From: Chryseobacterium viscerum
Lineage (GTDB): Bacteria; Bacteroidota; Bacteroidia; Flavobacteriales; Weeksellaceae
NCBI RefSeq assembly: GCF_002899945.2
Contig: NZ_PPEG02000001.1
Coordinates: 727,601 to 791,600 of the forward strand
Direction of reading: 5' to 3'
DNA length: 64,000 nt
Below the pieces are notes generated by a model. That model was not told the origin of the DNA and made no database searches. It saw only the letters and a list, made by a program, of their open reading frames with translations. This document shows, piece after piece, positions 7,077 through 15,892 of this stretch. Numbering within the stretch: the first letter of the stretch is position 1; each line of letters starts with the position of its first letter. The translations under genes and the position numbers were made by a program.

Positions 7077-8993
7077 TTAGTCTACGTCTTTATTTAAAAA
7101 TCTGTTTTCTCTGATCTGCATAGATCCATTGTTGTCAGATAGATATGTGTTGATATTCTGGTCTGAAGCATTGGTTCCGTCGATCGAAATATTTTTTCTT
7201 TTGAAAGCAGGAATAGATTCAAATTCACTTTTGCTGTCAAAATTCTGGTAGCGAGAATTGAATTCTTTTAATTTATTTCTTCTTTCAACCACTCTGTCCT
7301 GATCCATCGTTTTATTCACAAACGTGAATTCCGATTCTTCAGTTTGAGGAGCTTGAATTTCTGTTTTATTTTCAAAAGTTGATCTTGTTTCTGCCTTTGG
7401 TTCTTCCTGTTTCTGGTAGAATGTTTCAATCTTCTGAGTAGGCTCAGCTACTGCAGCATTTGAAGGGGTATTAAATTCTGCTTTTGGCTGTCCAAAATCT
7501 GTATTGGGCTCATTTCTGACAGGCTCGTTGACAAAGAAGCTGAATTCAACAGATTTTTCCTCTGAAAAAGAGTTGTTGAATGTGCTTCCTGATTGCGGCT
7601 CATCTTTTTTATTTTCAAAATCAAATGAGAAAGACTGGATCTCCAGATCGTTCGGGTCTTCATTTTCTTCATCAATAGACAACAGGCTGTATTCCTGATC
7701 GCCTTCTTCTTCGTTTCTCCAGTGTTGTTCAGGGGTATTTACTGTGTTTTCCTCTTTATCAAAGAATCTTACATCAGTTTTAATTTCTTCCTCCTCAATA
7801 ATCATTTTTTTTTCAATAGATGTCACCTTAAACTGTGGAGTATTGTGGTCTTCATCATCTAATCTGAAATGATTGCTTCTGTTGGTGTCATATGCGGTCT
7901 CTGGAGCAGATTCTCTTTCCTCTCTTGTTTTGAAAGGAGAGTTTTTTGGAGCTTCAAAACTATCGTTAAGACTGATTCTGATTTTTTCAGTAGGGCCCGC
8001 AAATTTCTTGTTATCATTAGAGAATCCTGTTGCAATAACAAGAACGCTTACAGCATCTCCTAATTCTTCATCAGCACCCACCCCGAAGATGATATCTGCG
8101 GTATTTCCTGCTTCTTTCTGAATATGATCCATAATGATACCGATCTCATCCATGGTTACTTCTTCTGCACCACTTCTGATCAACAATAGAACATTCTTAG
8201 CTCCTGTAATCTTATTGTCATTCAATAATGGGGAGTCAAGGGCTTTTCTTACTGCTTCTTCAGCTTTATTCTCTCCTGAAGCTGTTCCGGTAGACATAAG
8301 CGCCGTTCCGGAGTTCTGAAGTACAGATTTAGCATCTCTAAAGTCAATGTTTACATCAAAATAACCCGTAATCACCTCTGCCATTCCTTTGGCAGCGTTT
8401 GCTAAGACTTCATCAGCTTTGGAGAATCCCTGTTTGAATCCAAGGTTTCCAAACTGTTGTCTTAATTTATCATTGTTGATAACAATTAATGAGTCAACAT
8501 TATTTTTTAATTTTTCAAGACCATTTTCAGCCTGGTCTAGTCTTCTTTTTCCTTCAAAACTGAAAGGAACAGTGACAATACCCACTGTTAAGATCCCCAT
8601 GTCTTTTGCTACTTTGGCGATGACAGGGGCTGCTCCGGTACCGGTACCACCACCCATTCCGGCAGTGATGAACACCATTTTGGTGTTTTGGCCCATAGCA
8701 GCTTTGATATCTTCAATACTTTCGATCGCTGATTTTTCTCCCACTTCCGGGTCAGCACCAGCACCAAGACCTTCTGTGATTGTTGTTCCTAACTGAACTT
8801 TATTAGCAACGGGGTTATTATCTAAAGTTTGAGCATCCGTATTACAGATCACGAAATCTACTCCGTGAATTCCTTTTTCGTACATGTGCTTCAGAGCGTT
8901 GTTTCCACCGCCCCCTACACCGATTACTTTTATGATGGATGAATTTCCTTTTGGCAAATCAAATGAAAATCCTTGTGTACCTATATTTTCCAT
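7077..8993 (-). CDS. ftsZ: Cell division protein FtsZ
   Basis: 638 residues, far longer than E. coli FtsZ (383). The GTPase domain spans about 18-330 with the tubulin signature G-G-G-T-G-T-G (114-120) and the N-terminal G-V-G-G-G-G-N-N (25-32). FtsZ polymerises with GTP into the cytokinetic ring. About 260 residues of acidic, Asn/Glu/Phe-rich linker follow, with reiterated F-x-F-x-F clusters. The usual FtsA-binding peptide is recognisable as I-P-A-F-K-R-K-N (594-601), but it is internal, followed by a 37-residue tail ending N-K-D-V-D. The gene is last in the dcw cluster, 118 bases after ftsA. Confidence 0.98.
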   Translation of the reverse strand: MENIGTQGFSFDLPKGNSSIIKVIGVGGGGNNALKHMYEKGIHGVDFVICNTDAQTLDNNPVANKVQLGTTITEGLGAGADPEVGEKSAIESIEDIKAAMGQNTKMVFITAGMGGGTGTGAAPVIAKVAKDMGILTVGIVTVPFSFEGKRRLDQAENGLEKLKNNVDSLIVINNDKLRQQFGNLGFKQGFSKADEVLANAAKGMAEVITGYFDVNIDFRDAKSVLQNSGTALMSTGTASGENKAEEAVRKALDSPLLNDNKITGAKNVLLLIRSGAEEVTMDEIGIIMDHIQKEAGNTADIIFGVGADEELGDAVSVLVIATGFSNDNKKFAGPTEKIRISLNDSFEAPKNSPFKTREERESAPETAYDTNRSNHFRLDDEDHNTPQFKVTSIEKKMIIEEEEIKTDVRFFDKEENTVNTPEQHWRNEEEGDQEYSLLSIDEENEDPNDLEIQSFSFDFENKKDEPQSGSTFNNSFSEEKSVEFSFFVNEPVRNEPNTDFGQPKAEFNTPSNAAVAEPTQKIETFYQKQEEPKAETRSTFENKTEIQAPQTEESEFTFVNKTMDQDRVVERRNKLKEFNSRYQNFDSKSEFESIPAFKRKNISIDGTNASDQNINTYLSDNNGSMQIRENRFLNKDVD

Positions 8994-9111
8994 AACTATA
9001 CTTTTAATAATTGATAACTGATAGATGATAATTGGTGAATGATATTCGTTTTAAGTTAATAAATATTAATTTATTTTACGTATAATTCATCAAAATCTTT
9101 ATCATTTATAT

Positions 9112-10497
9112 TTATTCTACTTCTTCAAAGAATTTTTTTACTTTTTCCATAAGCGACTGCCCGAAGGTCAATTTCGCTTTTCTGTTTTCTTGCTTCTCTC
9201 TCTCAAAAGATTGTTGCTCCTGAGCGGGTGTTGCCTGCTGAACCGGTTGAACAGTTTCTGTCTGTGCCACAGCGACTTCCGGTTTTGATTGTTCAGTGAC
9301 AATTTCTACCTCTTCATCAATATTCTGTCTTTTGTCTCTGATTTTTAAACTCTCCATCAGTAACCCGATAGACGTAGCAAATTCAGGACCTTTCAGATAT
9401 TGATTTTTATCGTTGGCGATATATTCATTCGCAAAACCGATTCTGCTGTCAAAACCTGTGGTATAATTGGCCAGCTGACGAAGATGCTTCAAGTTTGAAC
9501 CCCCACCAGTAAGAACAATTCCGGCAATCAGTTTTTTCTTTTGTTCAAAAGCTCCGTACGCTTTAAGCTCTGTATTTACCATTTCCAAAACTTCTTCTAC
9601 TCTCGCATTGATAATCTGTGCCAGAGTTTTTAAAGAAATTTCTTTATCCGGTCTTCCATGAAGCCCCGGAATGGTTACAAAAGTACTGTCTTTTTCTAAT
9701 TCGGGAACAGCCGAACCAAACTTTACTTTCAGTTGTTCTGCATGTTTCTCTATAATGGAACAGCCTTCTTTGATATCTTCGGTAATAATTCCGCCTCCGT
9801 AGGGAATAACACAGGTGTGACGGATGATATTATCTTTAAATATGGCAATATCTGTTGTACCACCACCAATGTCTACAATGGCTACACCGGCTTCTTTTTC
9901 TTCTTTTGTAAGAACAGCTTCTGAGGAGGCTAATGGTTCCAACGTAAGGGCTTCCATTTCTAGTCCTGCTTCACGAACGCATCTTGCAATGTTTCTGATG
10001 CTGCCCATTTGGCCTACTACGACATGGAAGTTTGCTTCTAAACGTTTTCCGTGCATCCCAACGGGTTCCTGAATTTCACCCTCGGAATCCACTTTATATT
10101 CTTGAGGAAGTACATGGATAATTTCTTCTCCAGGAAGCATGACCAGCTTTTTTACCTGATCTTTTAATGCTTCGATGTCATCGTCTGTAATAAATTTATC
10201 AGGATGTTCACGCATAATATAATCGGAGTGCTGCAGAGAACGAATGTGTTTTCCTGCAATACCTACCGTAACTTTGCGGATAGGAACTCCAGCACTGGAT
10301 TGTGCTTCGGATACTGCAGCCTTGATTGAATTAATGGTTTGTGAAATATTATTCACAATACCTTTATGAACACCAAGACTTTTAGCTTTTCCTACACCGA
10401 GAACTTCTATTTTCCCGTGTGCATTCCTTCTTCCGACAATCGCGACTATCTTTGTTGTCCCGATGTCCAGACCTACTGAATACTCTTGATTTTCCAT
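9112..10497 (-). CDS. ftsA: Cell division protein FtsA
   Basis: 461 residues. Actin-like ATPase motifs are visible: G-L-D-I-G-T-T-K (9-16, phosphate 1), V-D-I-G-G-G-T-T-D-I-A (phosphate 2) and G-I-V-L-T-G-G-G-S-N-L (adenosine site). FtsA tethers FtsZ filaments to the inner membrane and recruits late division proteins. The tether is the C-terminal amphipathic helix, seen here as S-L-M-E-K-V-K-K-F-F-E-E-V-E after a Gln/Pro/Glu-rich linker of about 60 residues. It lies between ftsQ (78 bases upstream) and ftsZ, the conserved order. Confidence 0.97.
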   Translation of the reverse strand: MENQEYSVGLDIGTTKIVAIVGRRNAHGKIEVLGVGKAKSLGVHKGIVNNISQTINSIKAAVSEAQSSAGVPIRKVTVGIAGKHIRSLQHSDYIMREHPDKFITDDDIEALKDQVKKLVMLPGEEIIHVLPQEYKVDSEGEIQEPVGMHGKRLEANFHVVVGQMGSIRNIARCVREAGLEMEALTLEPLASSEAVLTKEEKEAGVAIVDIGGGTTDIAIFKDNIIRHTCVIPYGGGIITEDIKEGCSIIEKHAEQLKVKFGSAVPELEKDSTFVTIPGLHGRPDKEISLKTLAQIINARVEEVLEMVNTELKAYGAFEQKKKLIAGIVLTGGGSNLKHLRQLANYTTGFDSRIGFANEYIANDKNQYLKGPEFATSIGLLMESLKIRDKRQNIDEEVEIVTEQSKPEVAVAQTETVQPVQQATPAQEQQSFEREKQENRKAKLTFGQSLMEKVKKFFEEVE

Positions 10498-10575
10498 TTT
10501 TATATCGATTTGATTTTTTCTACTTTTTTCCTTTAAGGAGGATCTCCTATTTGTGTATTAAATGTGCTGAATAAC

Positions 10576-11553
10576 TTATTCTATTTTTACTTTTGCCTTT
10601 GGCTTTGGTTTGGACAGGGCCTTAGCGGTTGATTTTTTCTCTGTTTTTTTCGTCTCTTTTGTATGTGTTTTTGTTTTTGTATTCTCTTTCGGTTTTGCCG
10701 GTGCAGAGGTTGTTTTTTTTGTTTCAGCGGCTTTTGGCTTGATCTCTGTCTTCTTGCCAGAAGTTGTAGAAGAAGGTACTTTTGCCAGTTCCATTTTTCC
10801 AGCCTTCAAAATACTGTCGTTTTCCTTAAAATAAGGGTTTAAAGTAGTGACAATCTGGTTCTGATATTTTACAGAAACCATGCTGTACTTCTGTGGATCC
10901 TGATATACGAGGTATTTTTCCACGAACGTTTTAAATCCTTTTACTTTAAAATCAATATTATCAAGATCTCCGATCTCTACTCTGTAATTTCCTTCACTTG
11001 TCAGAAGATTATAGCTGTCTTTATATTTTGAAATCCCAATGAAGTATTTCTTGCTAAAATCATCCTTGTCTATCTTTTCAACCAGTTCTGCCAGTTTTTC
11101 ATATTCATCCGGCTGTACATTTCCGGTTACCAGCATGCAAGGGTGCGAATACGTCCTTGAAATAGGGAATTCAATTCCTTTTTCATCCACATAAAAGTCT
11201 TTCCCGTCTTTGTTAAGTCTGAAAACCGGGACTCTCTGCTTGATATCCAGATTCAGCTTCCCATTCAGATTCAGGTAGACATTGGCACTGTCAACAGCTG
11301 GAAGAGAATTAATCTTTTTTTCTAAAGAAGGGATATTAAGATCTCCAACGTTTCCTGATGGATTTTCTTTTTTTACAATCTCCCTGATATCCTTTTCATC
11401 AACGAAATACACCGGAGTTTTCTCACTCATTTTTACAGAAATCTTATTGTCCGTAATCTGTTGGTGGCTGAATCTCTTCAACGAGAAACTCAGTAACAAT
11501 CCAAGGATGATTACAGTGACAGCAATTTTTAATATTCTGTATTTATTTTTCAT
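10576..11553 (-). CDS. ftsQ: Cell division protein FtsQ/DivIB
   Basis: 325 residues with one N-terminal membrane helix (about 9-25), then a POTRA-like segment beginning near residue 45 (Y-F-V-D-E-K-D-I-R-E-I-V, then S-L-E-K-K-I-N-S-L-P-A-V-D-S-A-N-V). A beta domain follows with V-P-V-F-R-L-N-K-D-G-K-D-F-Y-V-D. FtsQ bridges FtsA/FtsZ to the FtsB/FtsL/FtsI group in the periplasm. The last 60 residues are Lys/Thr/Pro-rich low complexity, longer than in most FtsQ and probably disordered. The identity is supported strongly by its position between murC and ftsA. Confidence 0.92.
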   Translation of the reverse strand: MKNKYRILKIAVTVIILGLLLSFSLKRFSHQQITDNKISVKMSEKTPVYFVDEKDIREIVKKENPSGNVGDLNIPSLEKKINSLPAVDSANVYLNLNGKLNLDIKQRVPVFRLNKDGKDFYVDEKGIEFPISRTYSHPCMLVTGNVQPDEYEKLAELVEKIDKDDFSKKYFIGISKYKDSYNLLTSEGNYRVEIGDLDNIDFKVKGFKTFVEKYLVYQDPQKYSMVSVKYQNQIVTTLNPYFKENDSILKAGKMELAKVPSSTTSGKKTEIKPKAAETKKTTSAPAKPKENTKTKTHTKETKKTEKKSTAKALSKPKPKAKVKIE

Positions 11554-11583
11554 ATTTTTTCTTCGCGAGCATTTCGTTTATAC

Positions 11584-12942
11584 TCAAATTTTCTCGATCC
11601 ATTCACAAATAGGGTCATACAGGGTGTCTATATTTCCTGCGCCTACTGTAAGGAGGATATCAAAATCTTTTTCTTTTATTTTTTCAAAAGCATCGGATAA
11701 TGTCGATACCTCTTTTTTATCTAATGTTACTTTGTCCAGCAGCCAGCTTGAGGTCACTCCTTCAAAGTTCTCCTGAAGCTCTCTTGCAGGGTAAATATCA
11801 AGCAGAATAAGTTCATCTGCTTTGCTTAAACTCTCTGCAAACCCGTCTGCGAAATCTCTTGTTCTGCTGAAAAGGTGAGGCTGGAAGACTACCAGTAATT
11901 TTTTATCAGGGTAAAATGTTCTGATGGAGCCTATTACAGCATTGGTTTCTGTAGGATGGTGGGCATAGTCATCAATATAAATTTTACCGTTTGGATAGAT
12001 ATGTTTGGTATATCTTCTTTTAATTCCTTTAAAGTTGGCAATTGCTTTTTTCAGCGTATCAAAATCTGCGCCTAAATTATGCAGAATAGCCAGGGCTACA
12101 GTAGCATTTTCCACATTATGGATTCCCGGAATTTCCCAGACAAAATCCTTTATCGTTTCCGTTGGCGTATGGAAATCAAAATAGATTTTATCATGATCCA
12201 TACGCAGATTGTCTGAATAATAATCTGCAGGCTCATTTACCGCGTAGGTTTGATGTCCTCTGCCAATTTCTACTCCTTTTCTTACAAAGAGCTGCTTGTC
12301 TTGAGGGACCAAAGCGGCAAACTGTCTGAATCCTTCTTCAATATGGCTCTTATCTCCATAAATGTCCAGGTGGTCAGCATCCGTAGAAGTTACTACAGCC
12401 CAATCCGGGGATAGGCTCAGGAAACTTCTGTCATATTCATCAGCTTCCACTACAGAATAGGTAGATCCGTTGTACAGGAAGTTGGATTTAAAGTTTTCAG
12501 AAATACCTCCCAAAAAGCATGAGAAGGGAAGATCTGCTTCTTTGCATAAATGAGCCACAAGGGTAGACGTTGTGGTCTTTCCATGGGTTCCTGCAATGGC
12601 GATACAGTCTGTATTTTCTGTAATTAATCCTAAAACCTTGGCTCTTTTCAACACTTCAAACTGATTTTGGTTGAAATAATCCAAAATTCCAAGTGTTTTG
12701 ATGGCCGGAGTATAGATGACCAATGTATCTTCTTTCTGAAGGGAAGTGATCCTTTCATCAATATGATCTTCAAAAACAATATCAATCCCTTCGTTCATCA
12801 GATTCTGAGTCAATTTTGTATTGGTTTTGTCGTAACCCAATACTTTTTTCCCGGATGCATTGAAATAGCGCGCCAATGCACTCATTCCGATACCTCCGAT
12901 TCCAACGAAGTAAAAAGTCTGATATGTTTGTAAATTATTCAT
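11584..12942 (-). CDS. murC: UDP-N-acetylmuramate--L-alanine ligase
   Basis: 452 residues. The Mur ligase nucleotide loop is G-T-H-G-K-T-T-T (118-125), the N-terminal Rossmann motif is G-I-G-G-I-G-M-S (14-21), and the MurC-type Y-A-H-H-P-T-E motif is near residue 315. The enzyme adds L-alanine to UDP-MurNAc using ATP, the first amino acid step of peptidoglycan stem synthesis in the cytoplasm. It is followed by ftsQ after 30 bases. Upstream, the otherwise tight murG-murC junction is split by a GIY-YIG cassette and repeats (13061-13480). Confidence 0.97.
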   Translation of the reverse strand: MNNLQTYQTFYFVGIGGIGMSALARYFNASGKKVLGYDKTNTKLTQNLMNEGIDIVFEDHIDERITSLQKEDTLVIYTPAIKTLGILDYFNQNQFEVLKRAKVLGLITENTDCIAIAGTHGKTTTSTLVAHLCKEADLPFSCFLGGISENFKSNFLYNGSTYSVVEADEYDRSFLSLSPDWAVVTSTDADHLDIYGDKSHIEEGFRQFAALVPQDKQLFVRKGVEIGRGHQTYAVNEPADYYSDNLRMDHDKIYFDFHTPTETIKDFVWEIPGIHNVENATVALAILHNLGADFDTLKKAIANFKGIKRRYTKHIYPNGKIYIDDYAHHPTETNAVIGSIRTFYPDKKLLVVFQPHLFSRTRDFADGFAESLSKADELILLDIYPARELQENFEGVTSSWLLDKVTLDKKEVSTLSDAFEKIKEKDFDILLTVGAGNIDTLYDPICEWIEKI

Positions 12943-13060
12943 TTATACTTTAATCTTTAATGACTCTTGAATCTGTTCAGAGTTTTATTACTACTATTTT
13001 ATATTATAAGGCTTTAATCAACTAACATCAATGACTCGTTAAATAATTAAATTTTAACGG

Positions 13061-13084
13061 TGTCAGGCTGAGCTTGTCGAAGCC
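13061..13084 (+). repeat. Copy of the CTGAGCTTGTCGAAG dispersed repeat
   Basis: The core GGCTGAGCTTGTCGAAGCC is itself a partial palindrome (GGCT...AGCC). It touches the stop codon of the GIY-YIG gene with a one-base gap. An inverted copy lies at 13401-13424, so the two bracket the gene. Confidence 0.85.
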
Positions 13085-13085
13085 T

Positions 13086-13379
13086 CTAATCTTTCATCCT
13101 ATTTCTTGATAGCTTAGGTAATAAATCCCAGTTATCATTTATTATCGCTTCCTTCTTTTTTCTACTCCAACCTTTAATTTGTTTTTCAAAGCTTATAGCT
13201 TGAGTAACATCATTAAATTCATGGTAGAAAACAAGTTCTACGGGTTTTCTTGTATACGTGTAACTTTCAGGATTTAATCCGCCATTGTGTTCATTAATTC
13301 TTCTTTCCAGATCGTTGGTAAAGCCTGTATAATAAGAATTGTCAGAACATTTCACAATGTATACATAATATATTTTCAT
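13086..13379 (-). CDS. Small GIY-YIG nuclease-domain protein
   Basis: 97 residues, a solo GIY-YIG domain of the UvrC-N/YhbQ type. The GIY-equivalent is Y-Y-V-Y-I-V-K (4-10), followed by C-S-D-N-S-Y-Y-T-G-F-T-N-D-L-E-R-R-I-N-E-H (11-31) with the conserved Arg and, later, I-S-F-E-K-Q-I-K-G-W-S-R-K-K-K with the catalytic Glu. Such domains cut one DNA strand at a time, but free-standing small members have no assigned role. It interrupts murG and murC, genes that normally adjoin, and is bracketed by inverted CTGAGCTTGTCGAAG repeats starting 1 base after its stop and 21 bases before its start. This looks like an inserted cassette. Confidence 0.9.
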   Translation of the reverse strand: MKIYYVYIVKCSDNSYYTGFTNDLERRINEHNGGLNPESYTYTRKPVELVFYHEFNDVTQAISFEKQIKGWSRKKKEAIINDNWDLLPKLSRNRMKD

Positions 13380-13400
13380 TCATTTGTGTTTGCTTACTGG

Positions 13401-13424
13401 CCCTTCGACAAGCTCAGGGTGACA
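13401..13424 (-). repeat. Inverted copy of the CTGAGCTTGTCGAAG repeat
   Basis: The plus strand reads CCCTTCGACAAGCTCAGGG then TGACA, the inverse of the copy at 13061-13084 with flank changes. It begins 21 bases upstream of the GIY-YIG start codon. Confidence 0.85.
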
Positions 13425-13456
13425 GATCTAATACTAACTGTTTTATTTTATTCATA

Positions 13457-13480
13457 TCAGGTTGAGCTTGTTGTGAAGCC
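13457..13480 (+). repeat. Third, degenerate copy of the CTGAGCTTGTCGAAG repeat
   Basis: TCAGGTTGAGCTTG followed by TTGTGAAGCC matches the direct copy at 13061 with a few substitutions and one inserted base. With the inverted copy at 13401-13424 it could form a hairpin. It lies just past the end of murG. Confidence 0.7.
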
Positions 13481-13488
13481 TTTCCTAA

Positions 13489-14589
13489 TTATTGTATCAC
13501 TTTAAAAATCTCGTCTACAATCTCTTTTGCGGCATTAGGCTTGGCAAAATATTTCAGATTGTCGGACATTTCTTTTCTTACGCTTTCATTTTCGCAGATC
13601 TCTGATAATGTATTCCAGAATTTTTCCTGCATTTCAGAGTCTTTTACCATCTTGGCTGCATTTTTTTCAACCAGGTTCATGGCATTTTTGGTTTGGTGGT
13701 CTTCCGCTGCAAAAGGGAAGGGAACCAAAAGGACCGGTTTTTGTGCTACAGCCAGCTCTGAAATGGCAATGGCTCCGGCTCTCGAAACAATGATATCCGC
13801 TGCAGAATATGCCAGTTCCATGTCTTTAATAAATTCAAGGATCTGAATATTTCTCGTCTCTATATCTTTTGTTTCGTCTAAAATATCTTTATAATCAAGC
13901 TTTCCTGTCTGCCAGATCAGCTGATAGTCTTTGTCTACTATTTCTTTTAAATGAGATTTCCAGGCATTGTTCAATGTTCTGGAACCTAAAGAACCCCCTA
14001 CAGATAATATCGTAAGTTTATCTTTATTCAAGCCCATTTTCTCTTTTGCCTGAGCAGTGTCCTGCATTCCTGAAATAATGTTTTCACGAATCGGATTTCC
14101 CAGGAATTTTATTTTTTCTGCCGGAAAACCTTCTACTTTTGGATAGGCTGTAAAAACAGCTTTTGCTTTCTTGCTTAAAATTTTATTGGTTACTCCCGCA
14201 TGAGCATTCTGTTCCTGTATGAAAATAGGAATTCCCATTTTGCTTGCCTCATAAAGAGCCGGCCCGCTGGCAAATCCTCCTGTTCCTACTGCAAAATCCG
14301 GTGCGAAGTTTTTGATAACCCTTTTAGATTTTGATAAACTCTTCAGAATCTTGAAAGGCAGCCCCAAATTGGACAAAAGGTTTCCTCTGTCGATTCCGGC
14401 GATATCAATTCCTTCTATTGTATAGCCTGCCTGCGGAACTTTTTCCATTTCCATTTTTCCGTTGGCACCAATGAACAAAAATTCTGCATCAGGAAATCTT
14501 TTTTTGATTTCATCAGCAATGGCGATGGCAGGGAAGATATGTCCTCCTGTTCCTCCGCCTGATAATAGTATTTTCAATTTTTTGTTCAT
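13489..14589 (-). CDS. murG: UDP-GlcNAc--MurNAc-(pentapeptide)-pyrophosphoryl-undecaprenol GlcNAc transferase
   Basis: 366 residues. It opens with the MurG glycine loop S-G-G-G-T-G-G-H-I-F-P-A (10-21), and the donor-site motifs G-G-S-L-G-S-R and S-R-A-G-A-I-A-I-S-E-L are in the second half. MurG transfers GlcNAc to lipid I to make lipid II on the cytoplasmic face of the inner membrane. It follows ftsW by one base, so the two are probably translationally coupled. Downstream the cluster is interrupted by repeats and the GIY-YIG cassette. Confidence 0.97.
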   Translation of the reverse strand: MNKKLKILLSGGGTGGHIFPAIAIADEIKKRFPDAEFLFIGANGKMEMEKVPQAGYTIEGIDIAGIDRGNLLSNLGLPFKILKSLSKSKRVIKNFAPDFAVGTGGFASGPALYEASKMGIPIFIQEQNAHAGVTNKILSKKAKAVFTAYPKVEGFPAEKIKFLGNPIRENIISGMQDTAQAKEKMGLNKDKLTILSVGGSLGSRTLNNAWKSHLKEIVDKDYQLIWQTGKLDYKDILDETKDIETRNIQILEFIKDMELAYSAADIIVSRAGAIAISELAVAQKPVLLVPFPFAAEDHQTKNAMNLVEKNAAKMVKDSEMQEKFWNTLSEICENESVRKEMSDNLKYFAKPNAAKEIVDEIFKVIQ

Positions 14590-14590
14590 G

Positions 14591-15829
14591 TTAAGCGATA
14601 TCGTTTATTTCTGCTACACTTTGTTTTTTGCCCATTCCTTCTTCATCATAAATCTGTATTCTTGAGCTTATATTTAAAATAATACCTAATTGTAAATAGG
14701 TTACCAGCATTGAGGTTCCTCCATAACTTATCAAAGGCAGCGGCTGCCCTGTTACCGGGATCAGGTTCACGGCAACAGCTATGTTTACCGAAAGCTGAAT
14801 AAAGATCATTACCCCGAGACTGAGCACAAGTAAGGATCCAAAAAATGCAGGCATTTTACTGGCGATCATTACAATCCGTATCATCATAATCAGGTATAAA
14901 CAGATCAGAAAAGCAGCGCCTATCACGCCATATTCTTCTACAATGACGGCGAAGATAAAGTCGGAGGCAGACTGTGGAAGCATCTGTTTCAATGCACTTT
15001 TTCCAGGTCCCATTCCGGTAATCCCACCGTGTACAATGGCTGCTTTAGCCTGCATTACCTGGTAGTTTTTCGCTTTTATACTTTCATCATCTACATCGGC
15101 TGATTTTGCTTTGCTTGAAGTAAATGTTTCTACACGGCTCATCCATGTGTGAACACGGTTTCCGCCGATCATATTCGTATTAAGGGCTATTAATAAAAAT
15201 AATACAATGGCTATGAATGAGGCAGAAATAAATCCTGCAATGTATTTCCAGTGAAGCTGTCCTATGATCAGAACGATCACGGAAACCATTAAGATCATTA
15301 ATGCTGTAGATCCGTTATCTTTGGCGACCAATACGAAAACAAGAAGAATAGGCCCGAAAATATACATGATATTCTCTATCGGAAGTCTTTCTCTTGTTAT
15401 CTTTTTGGTTAAATATCTGCACAGATAGATGATTAACATTAAAAAGGCAAACGATGAAGGCTGGAAGGAAATAGGGGTTCCCGGAATTTTCAGCCATCTT
15501 GAAGCACTGGCCCCATCAATGGTCTGTCCTGTAAACATGGTAACAACCAGTAAAACAACCATCAGGCCGAGCAGAATACTGCTGAGCTTTCCGATGTATT
15601 CGTATTTTACGGTTCCTGCCAGTCTCATAATTCCTAATCCTAAGACTACAAAGAACATATGTTTGATAACGTGACCTGTTGTGGTCCCGTTATTGACGAT
15701 GTATTCGAGATTTGAACTTGCAGAGTATACAGGGAAAATAGAGAAAATGGAGATCACAAGGATGACCATCCAAAGTACTTTATCGCCCTTTAGAAATTCA
15801 AATCTGCTTTCTGTGTTCTGTTCGTCCAT
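14591..15829 (-). CDS. ftsW: Lipid II glycan polymerase FtsW (SEDS family)
   Basis: 412 residues with about ten hydrophobic segments. Family motifs include the P-I-T/V-G-Q-P-L-P-L-I-S-Y-G-G-T-S motif (about 370-385) and an earlier A-K-D-N-G-S-T-A-L-M-I stretch. FtsW polymerises septal glycan from lipid II and partners with the transpeptidase FtsI. The large periplasmic loop (about 230-275, rich in Lys, Ser and Asp) holds G-G-x-T-G-M-G-P-G-K-S-A. It sits between murD and murG. The spacer to murD contains hairpin-forming repeats. Confidence 0.95.
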   Translation of the reverse strand: MDEQNTESRFEFLKGDKVLWMVILVISIFSIFPVYSASSNLEYIVNNGTTTGHVIKHMFFVVLGLGIMRLAGTVKYEYIGKLSSILLGLMVVLLVVTMFTGQTIDGASASRWLKIPGTPISFQPSSFAFLMLIIYLCRYLTKKITRERLPIENIMYIFGPILLVFVLVAKDNGSTALMILMVSVIVLIIGQLHWKYIAGFISASFIAIVLFLLIALNTNMIGGNRVHTWMSRVETFTSSKAKSADVDDESIKAKNYQVMQAKAAIVHGGITGMGPGKSALKQMLPQSASDFIFAVIVEEYGVIGAAFLICLYLIMMIRIVMIASKMPAFFGSLLVLSLGVMIFIQLSVNIAVAVNLIPVTGQPLPLISYGGTSMLVTYLQLGIILNISSRIQIYDEEGMGKKQSVAEINDIA

Positions 15830-15835
15830 ATTGAT

Positions 15836-15892
15836 TGTATTGATGTATGATGTACGAAGTAAAATGTACTTTTACATCCAACATTTACATTT
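15836..15892. repeat. Hairpin-forming spacer between murD and ftsW
   Basis: A short word related to ATGTA is reiterated (GATGTATGATGTA...). GTAAAA (15859-15864) pairs with TTTTAC (15870-15875) and AAATGTA (15862-15868) pairs with TACATTT (15886-15892), giving two alternative small stems. Confidence 0.6.

Noticed and set aside
8389..8796. Long open frame opposite ftsZ (135 codons)
   Set aside because: It lies wholly antisense to the conserved FtsZ GTPase domain and has no recognisable domain; it is a by-product of ftsZ codon usage.
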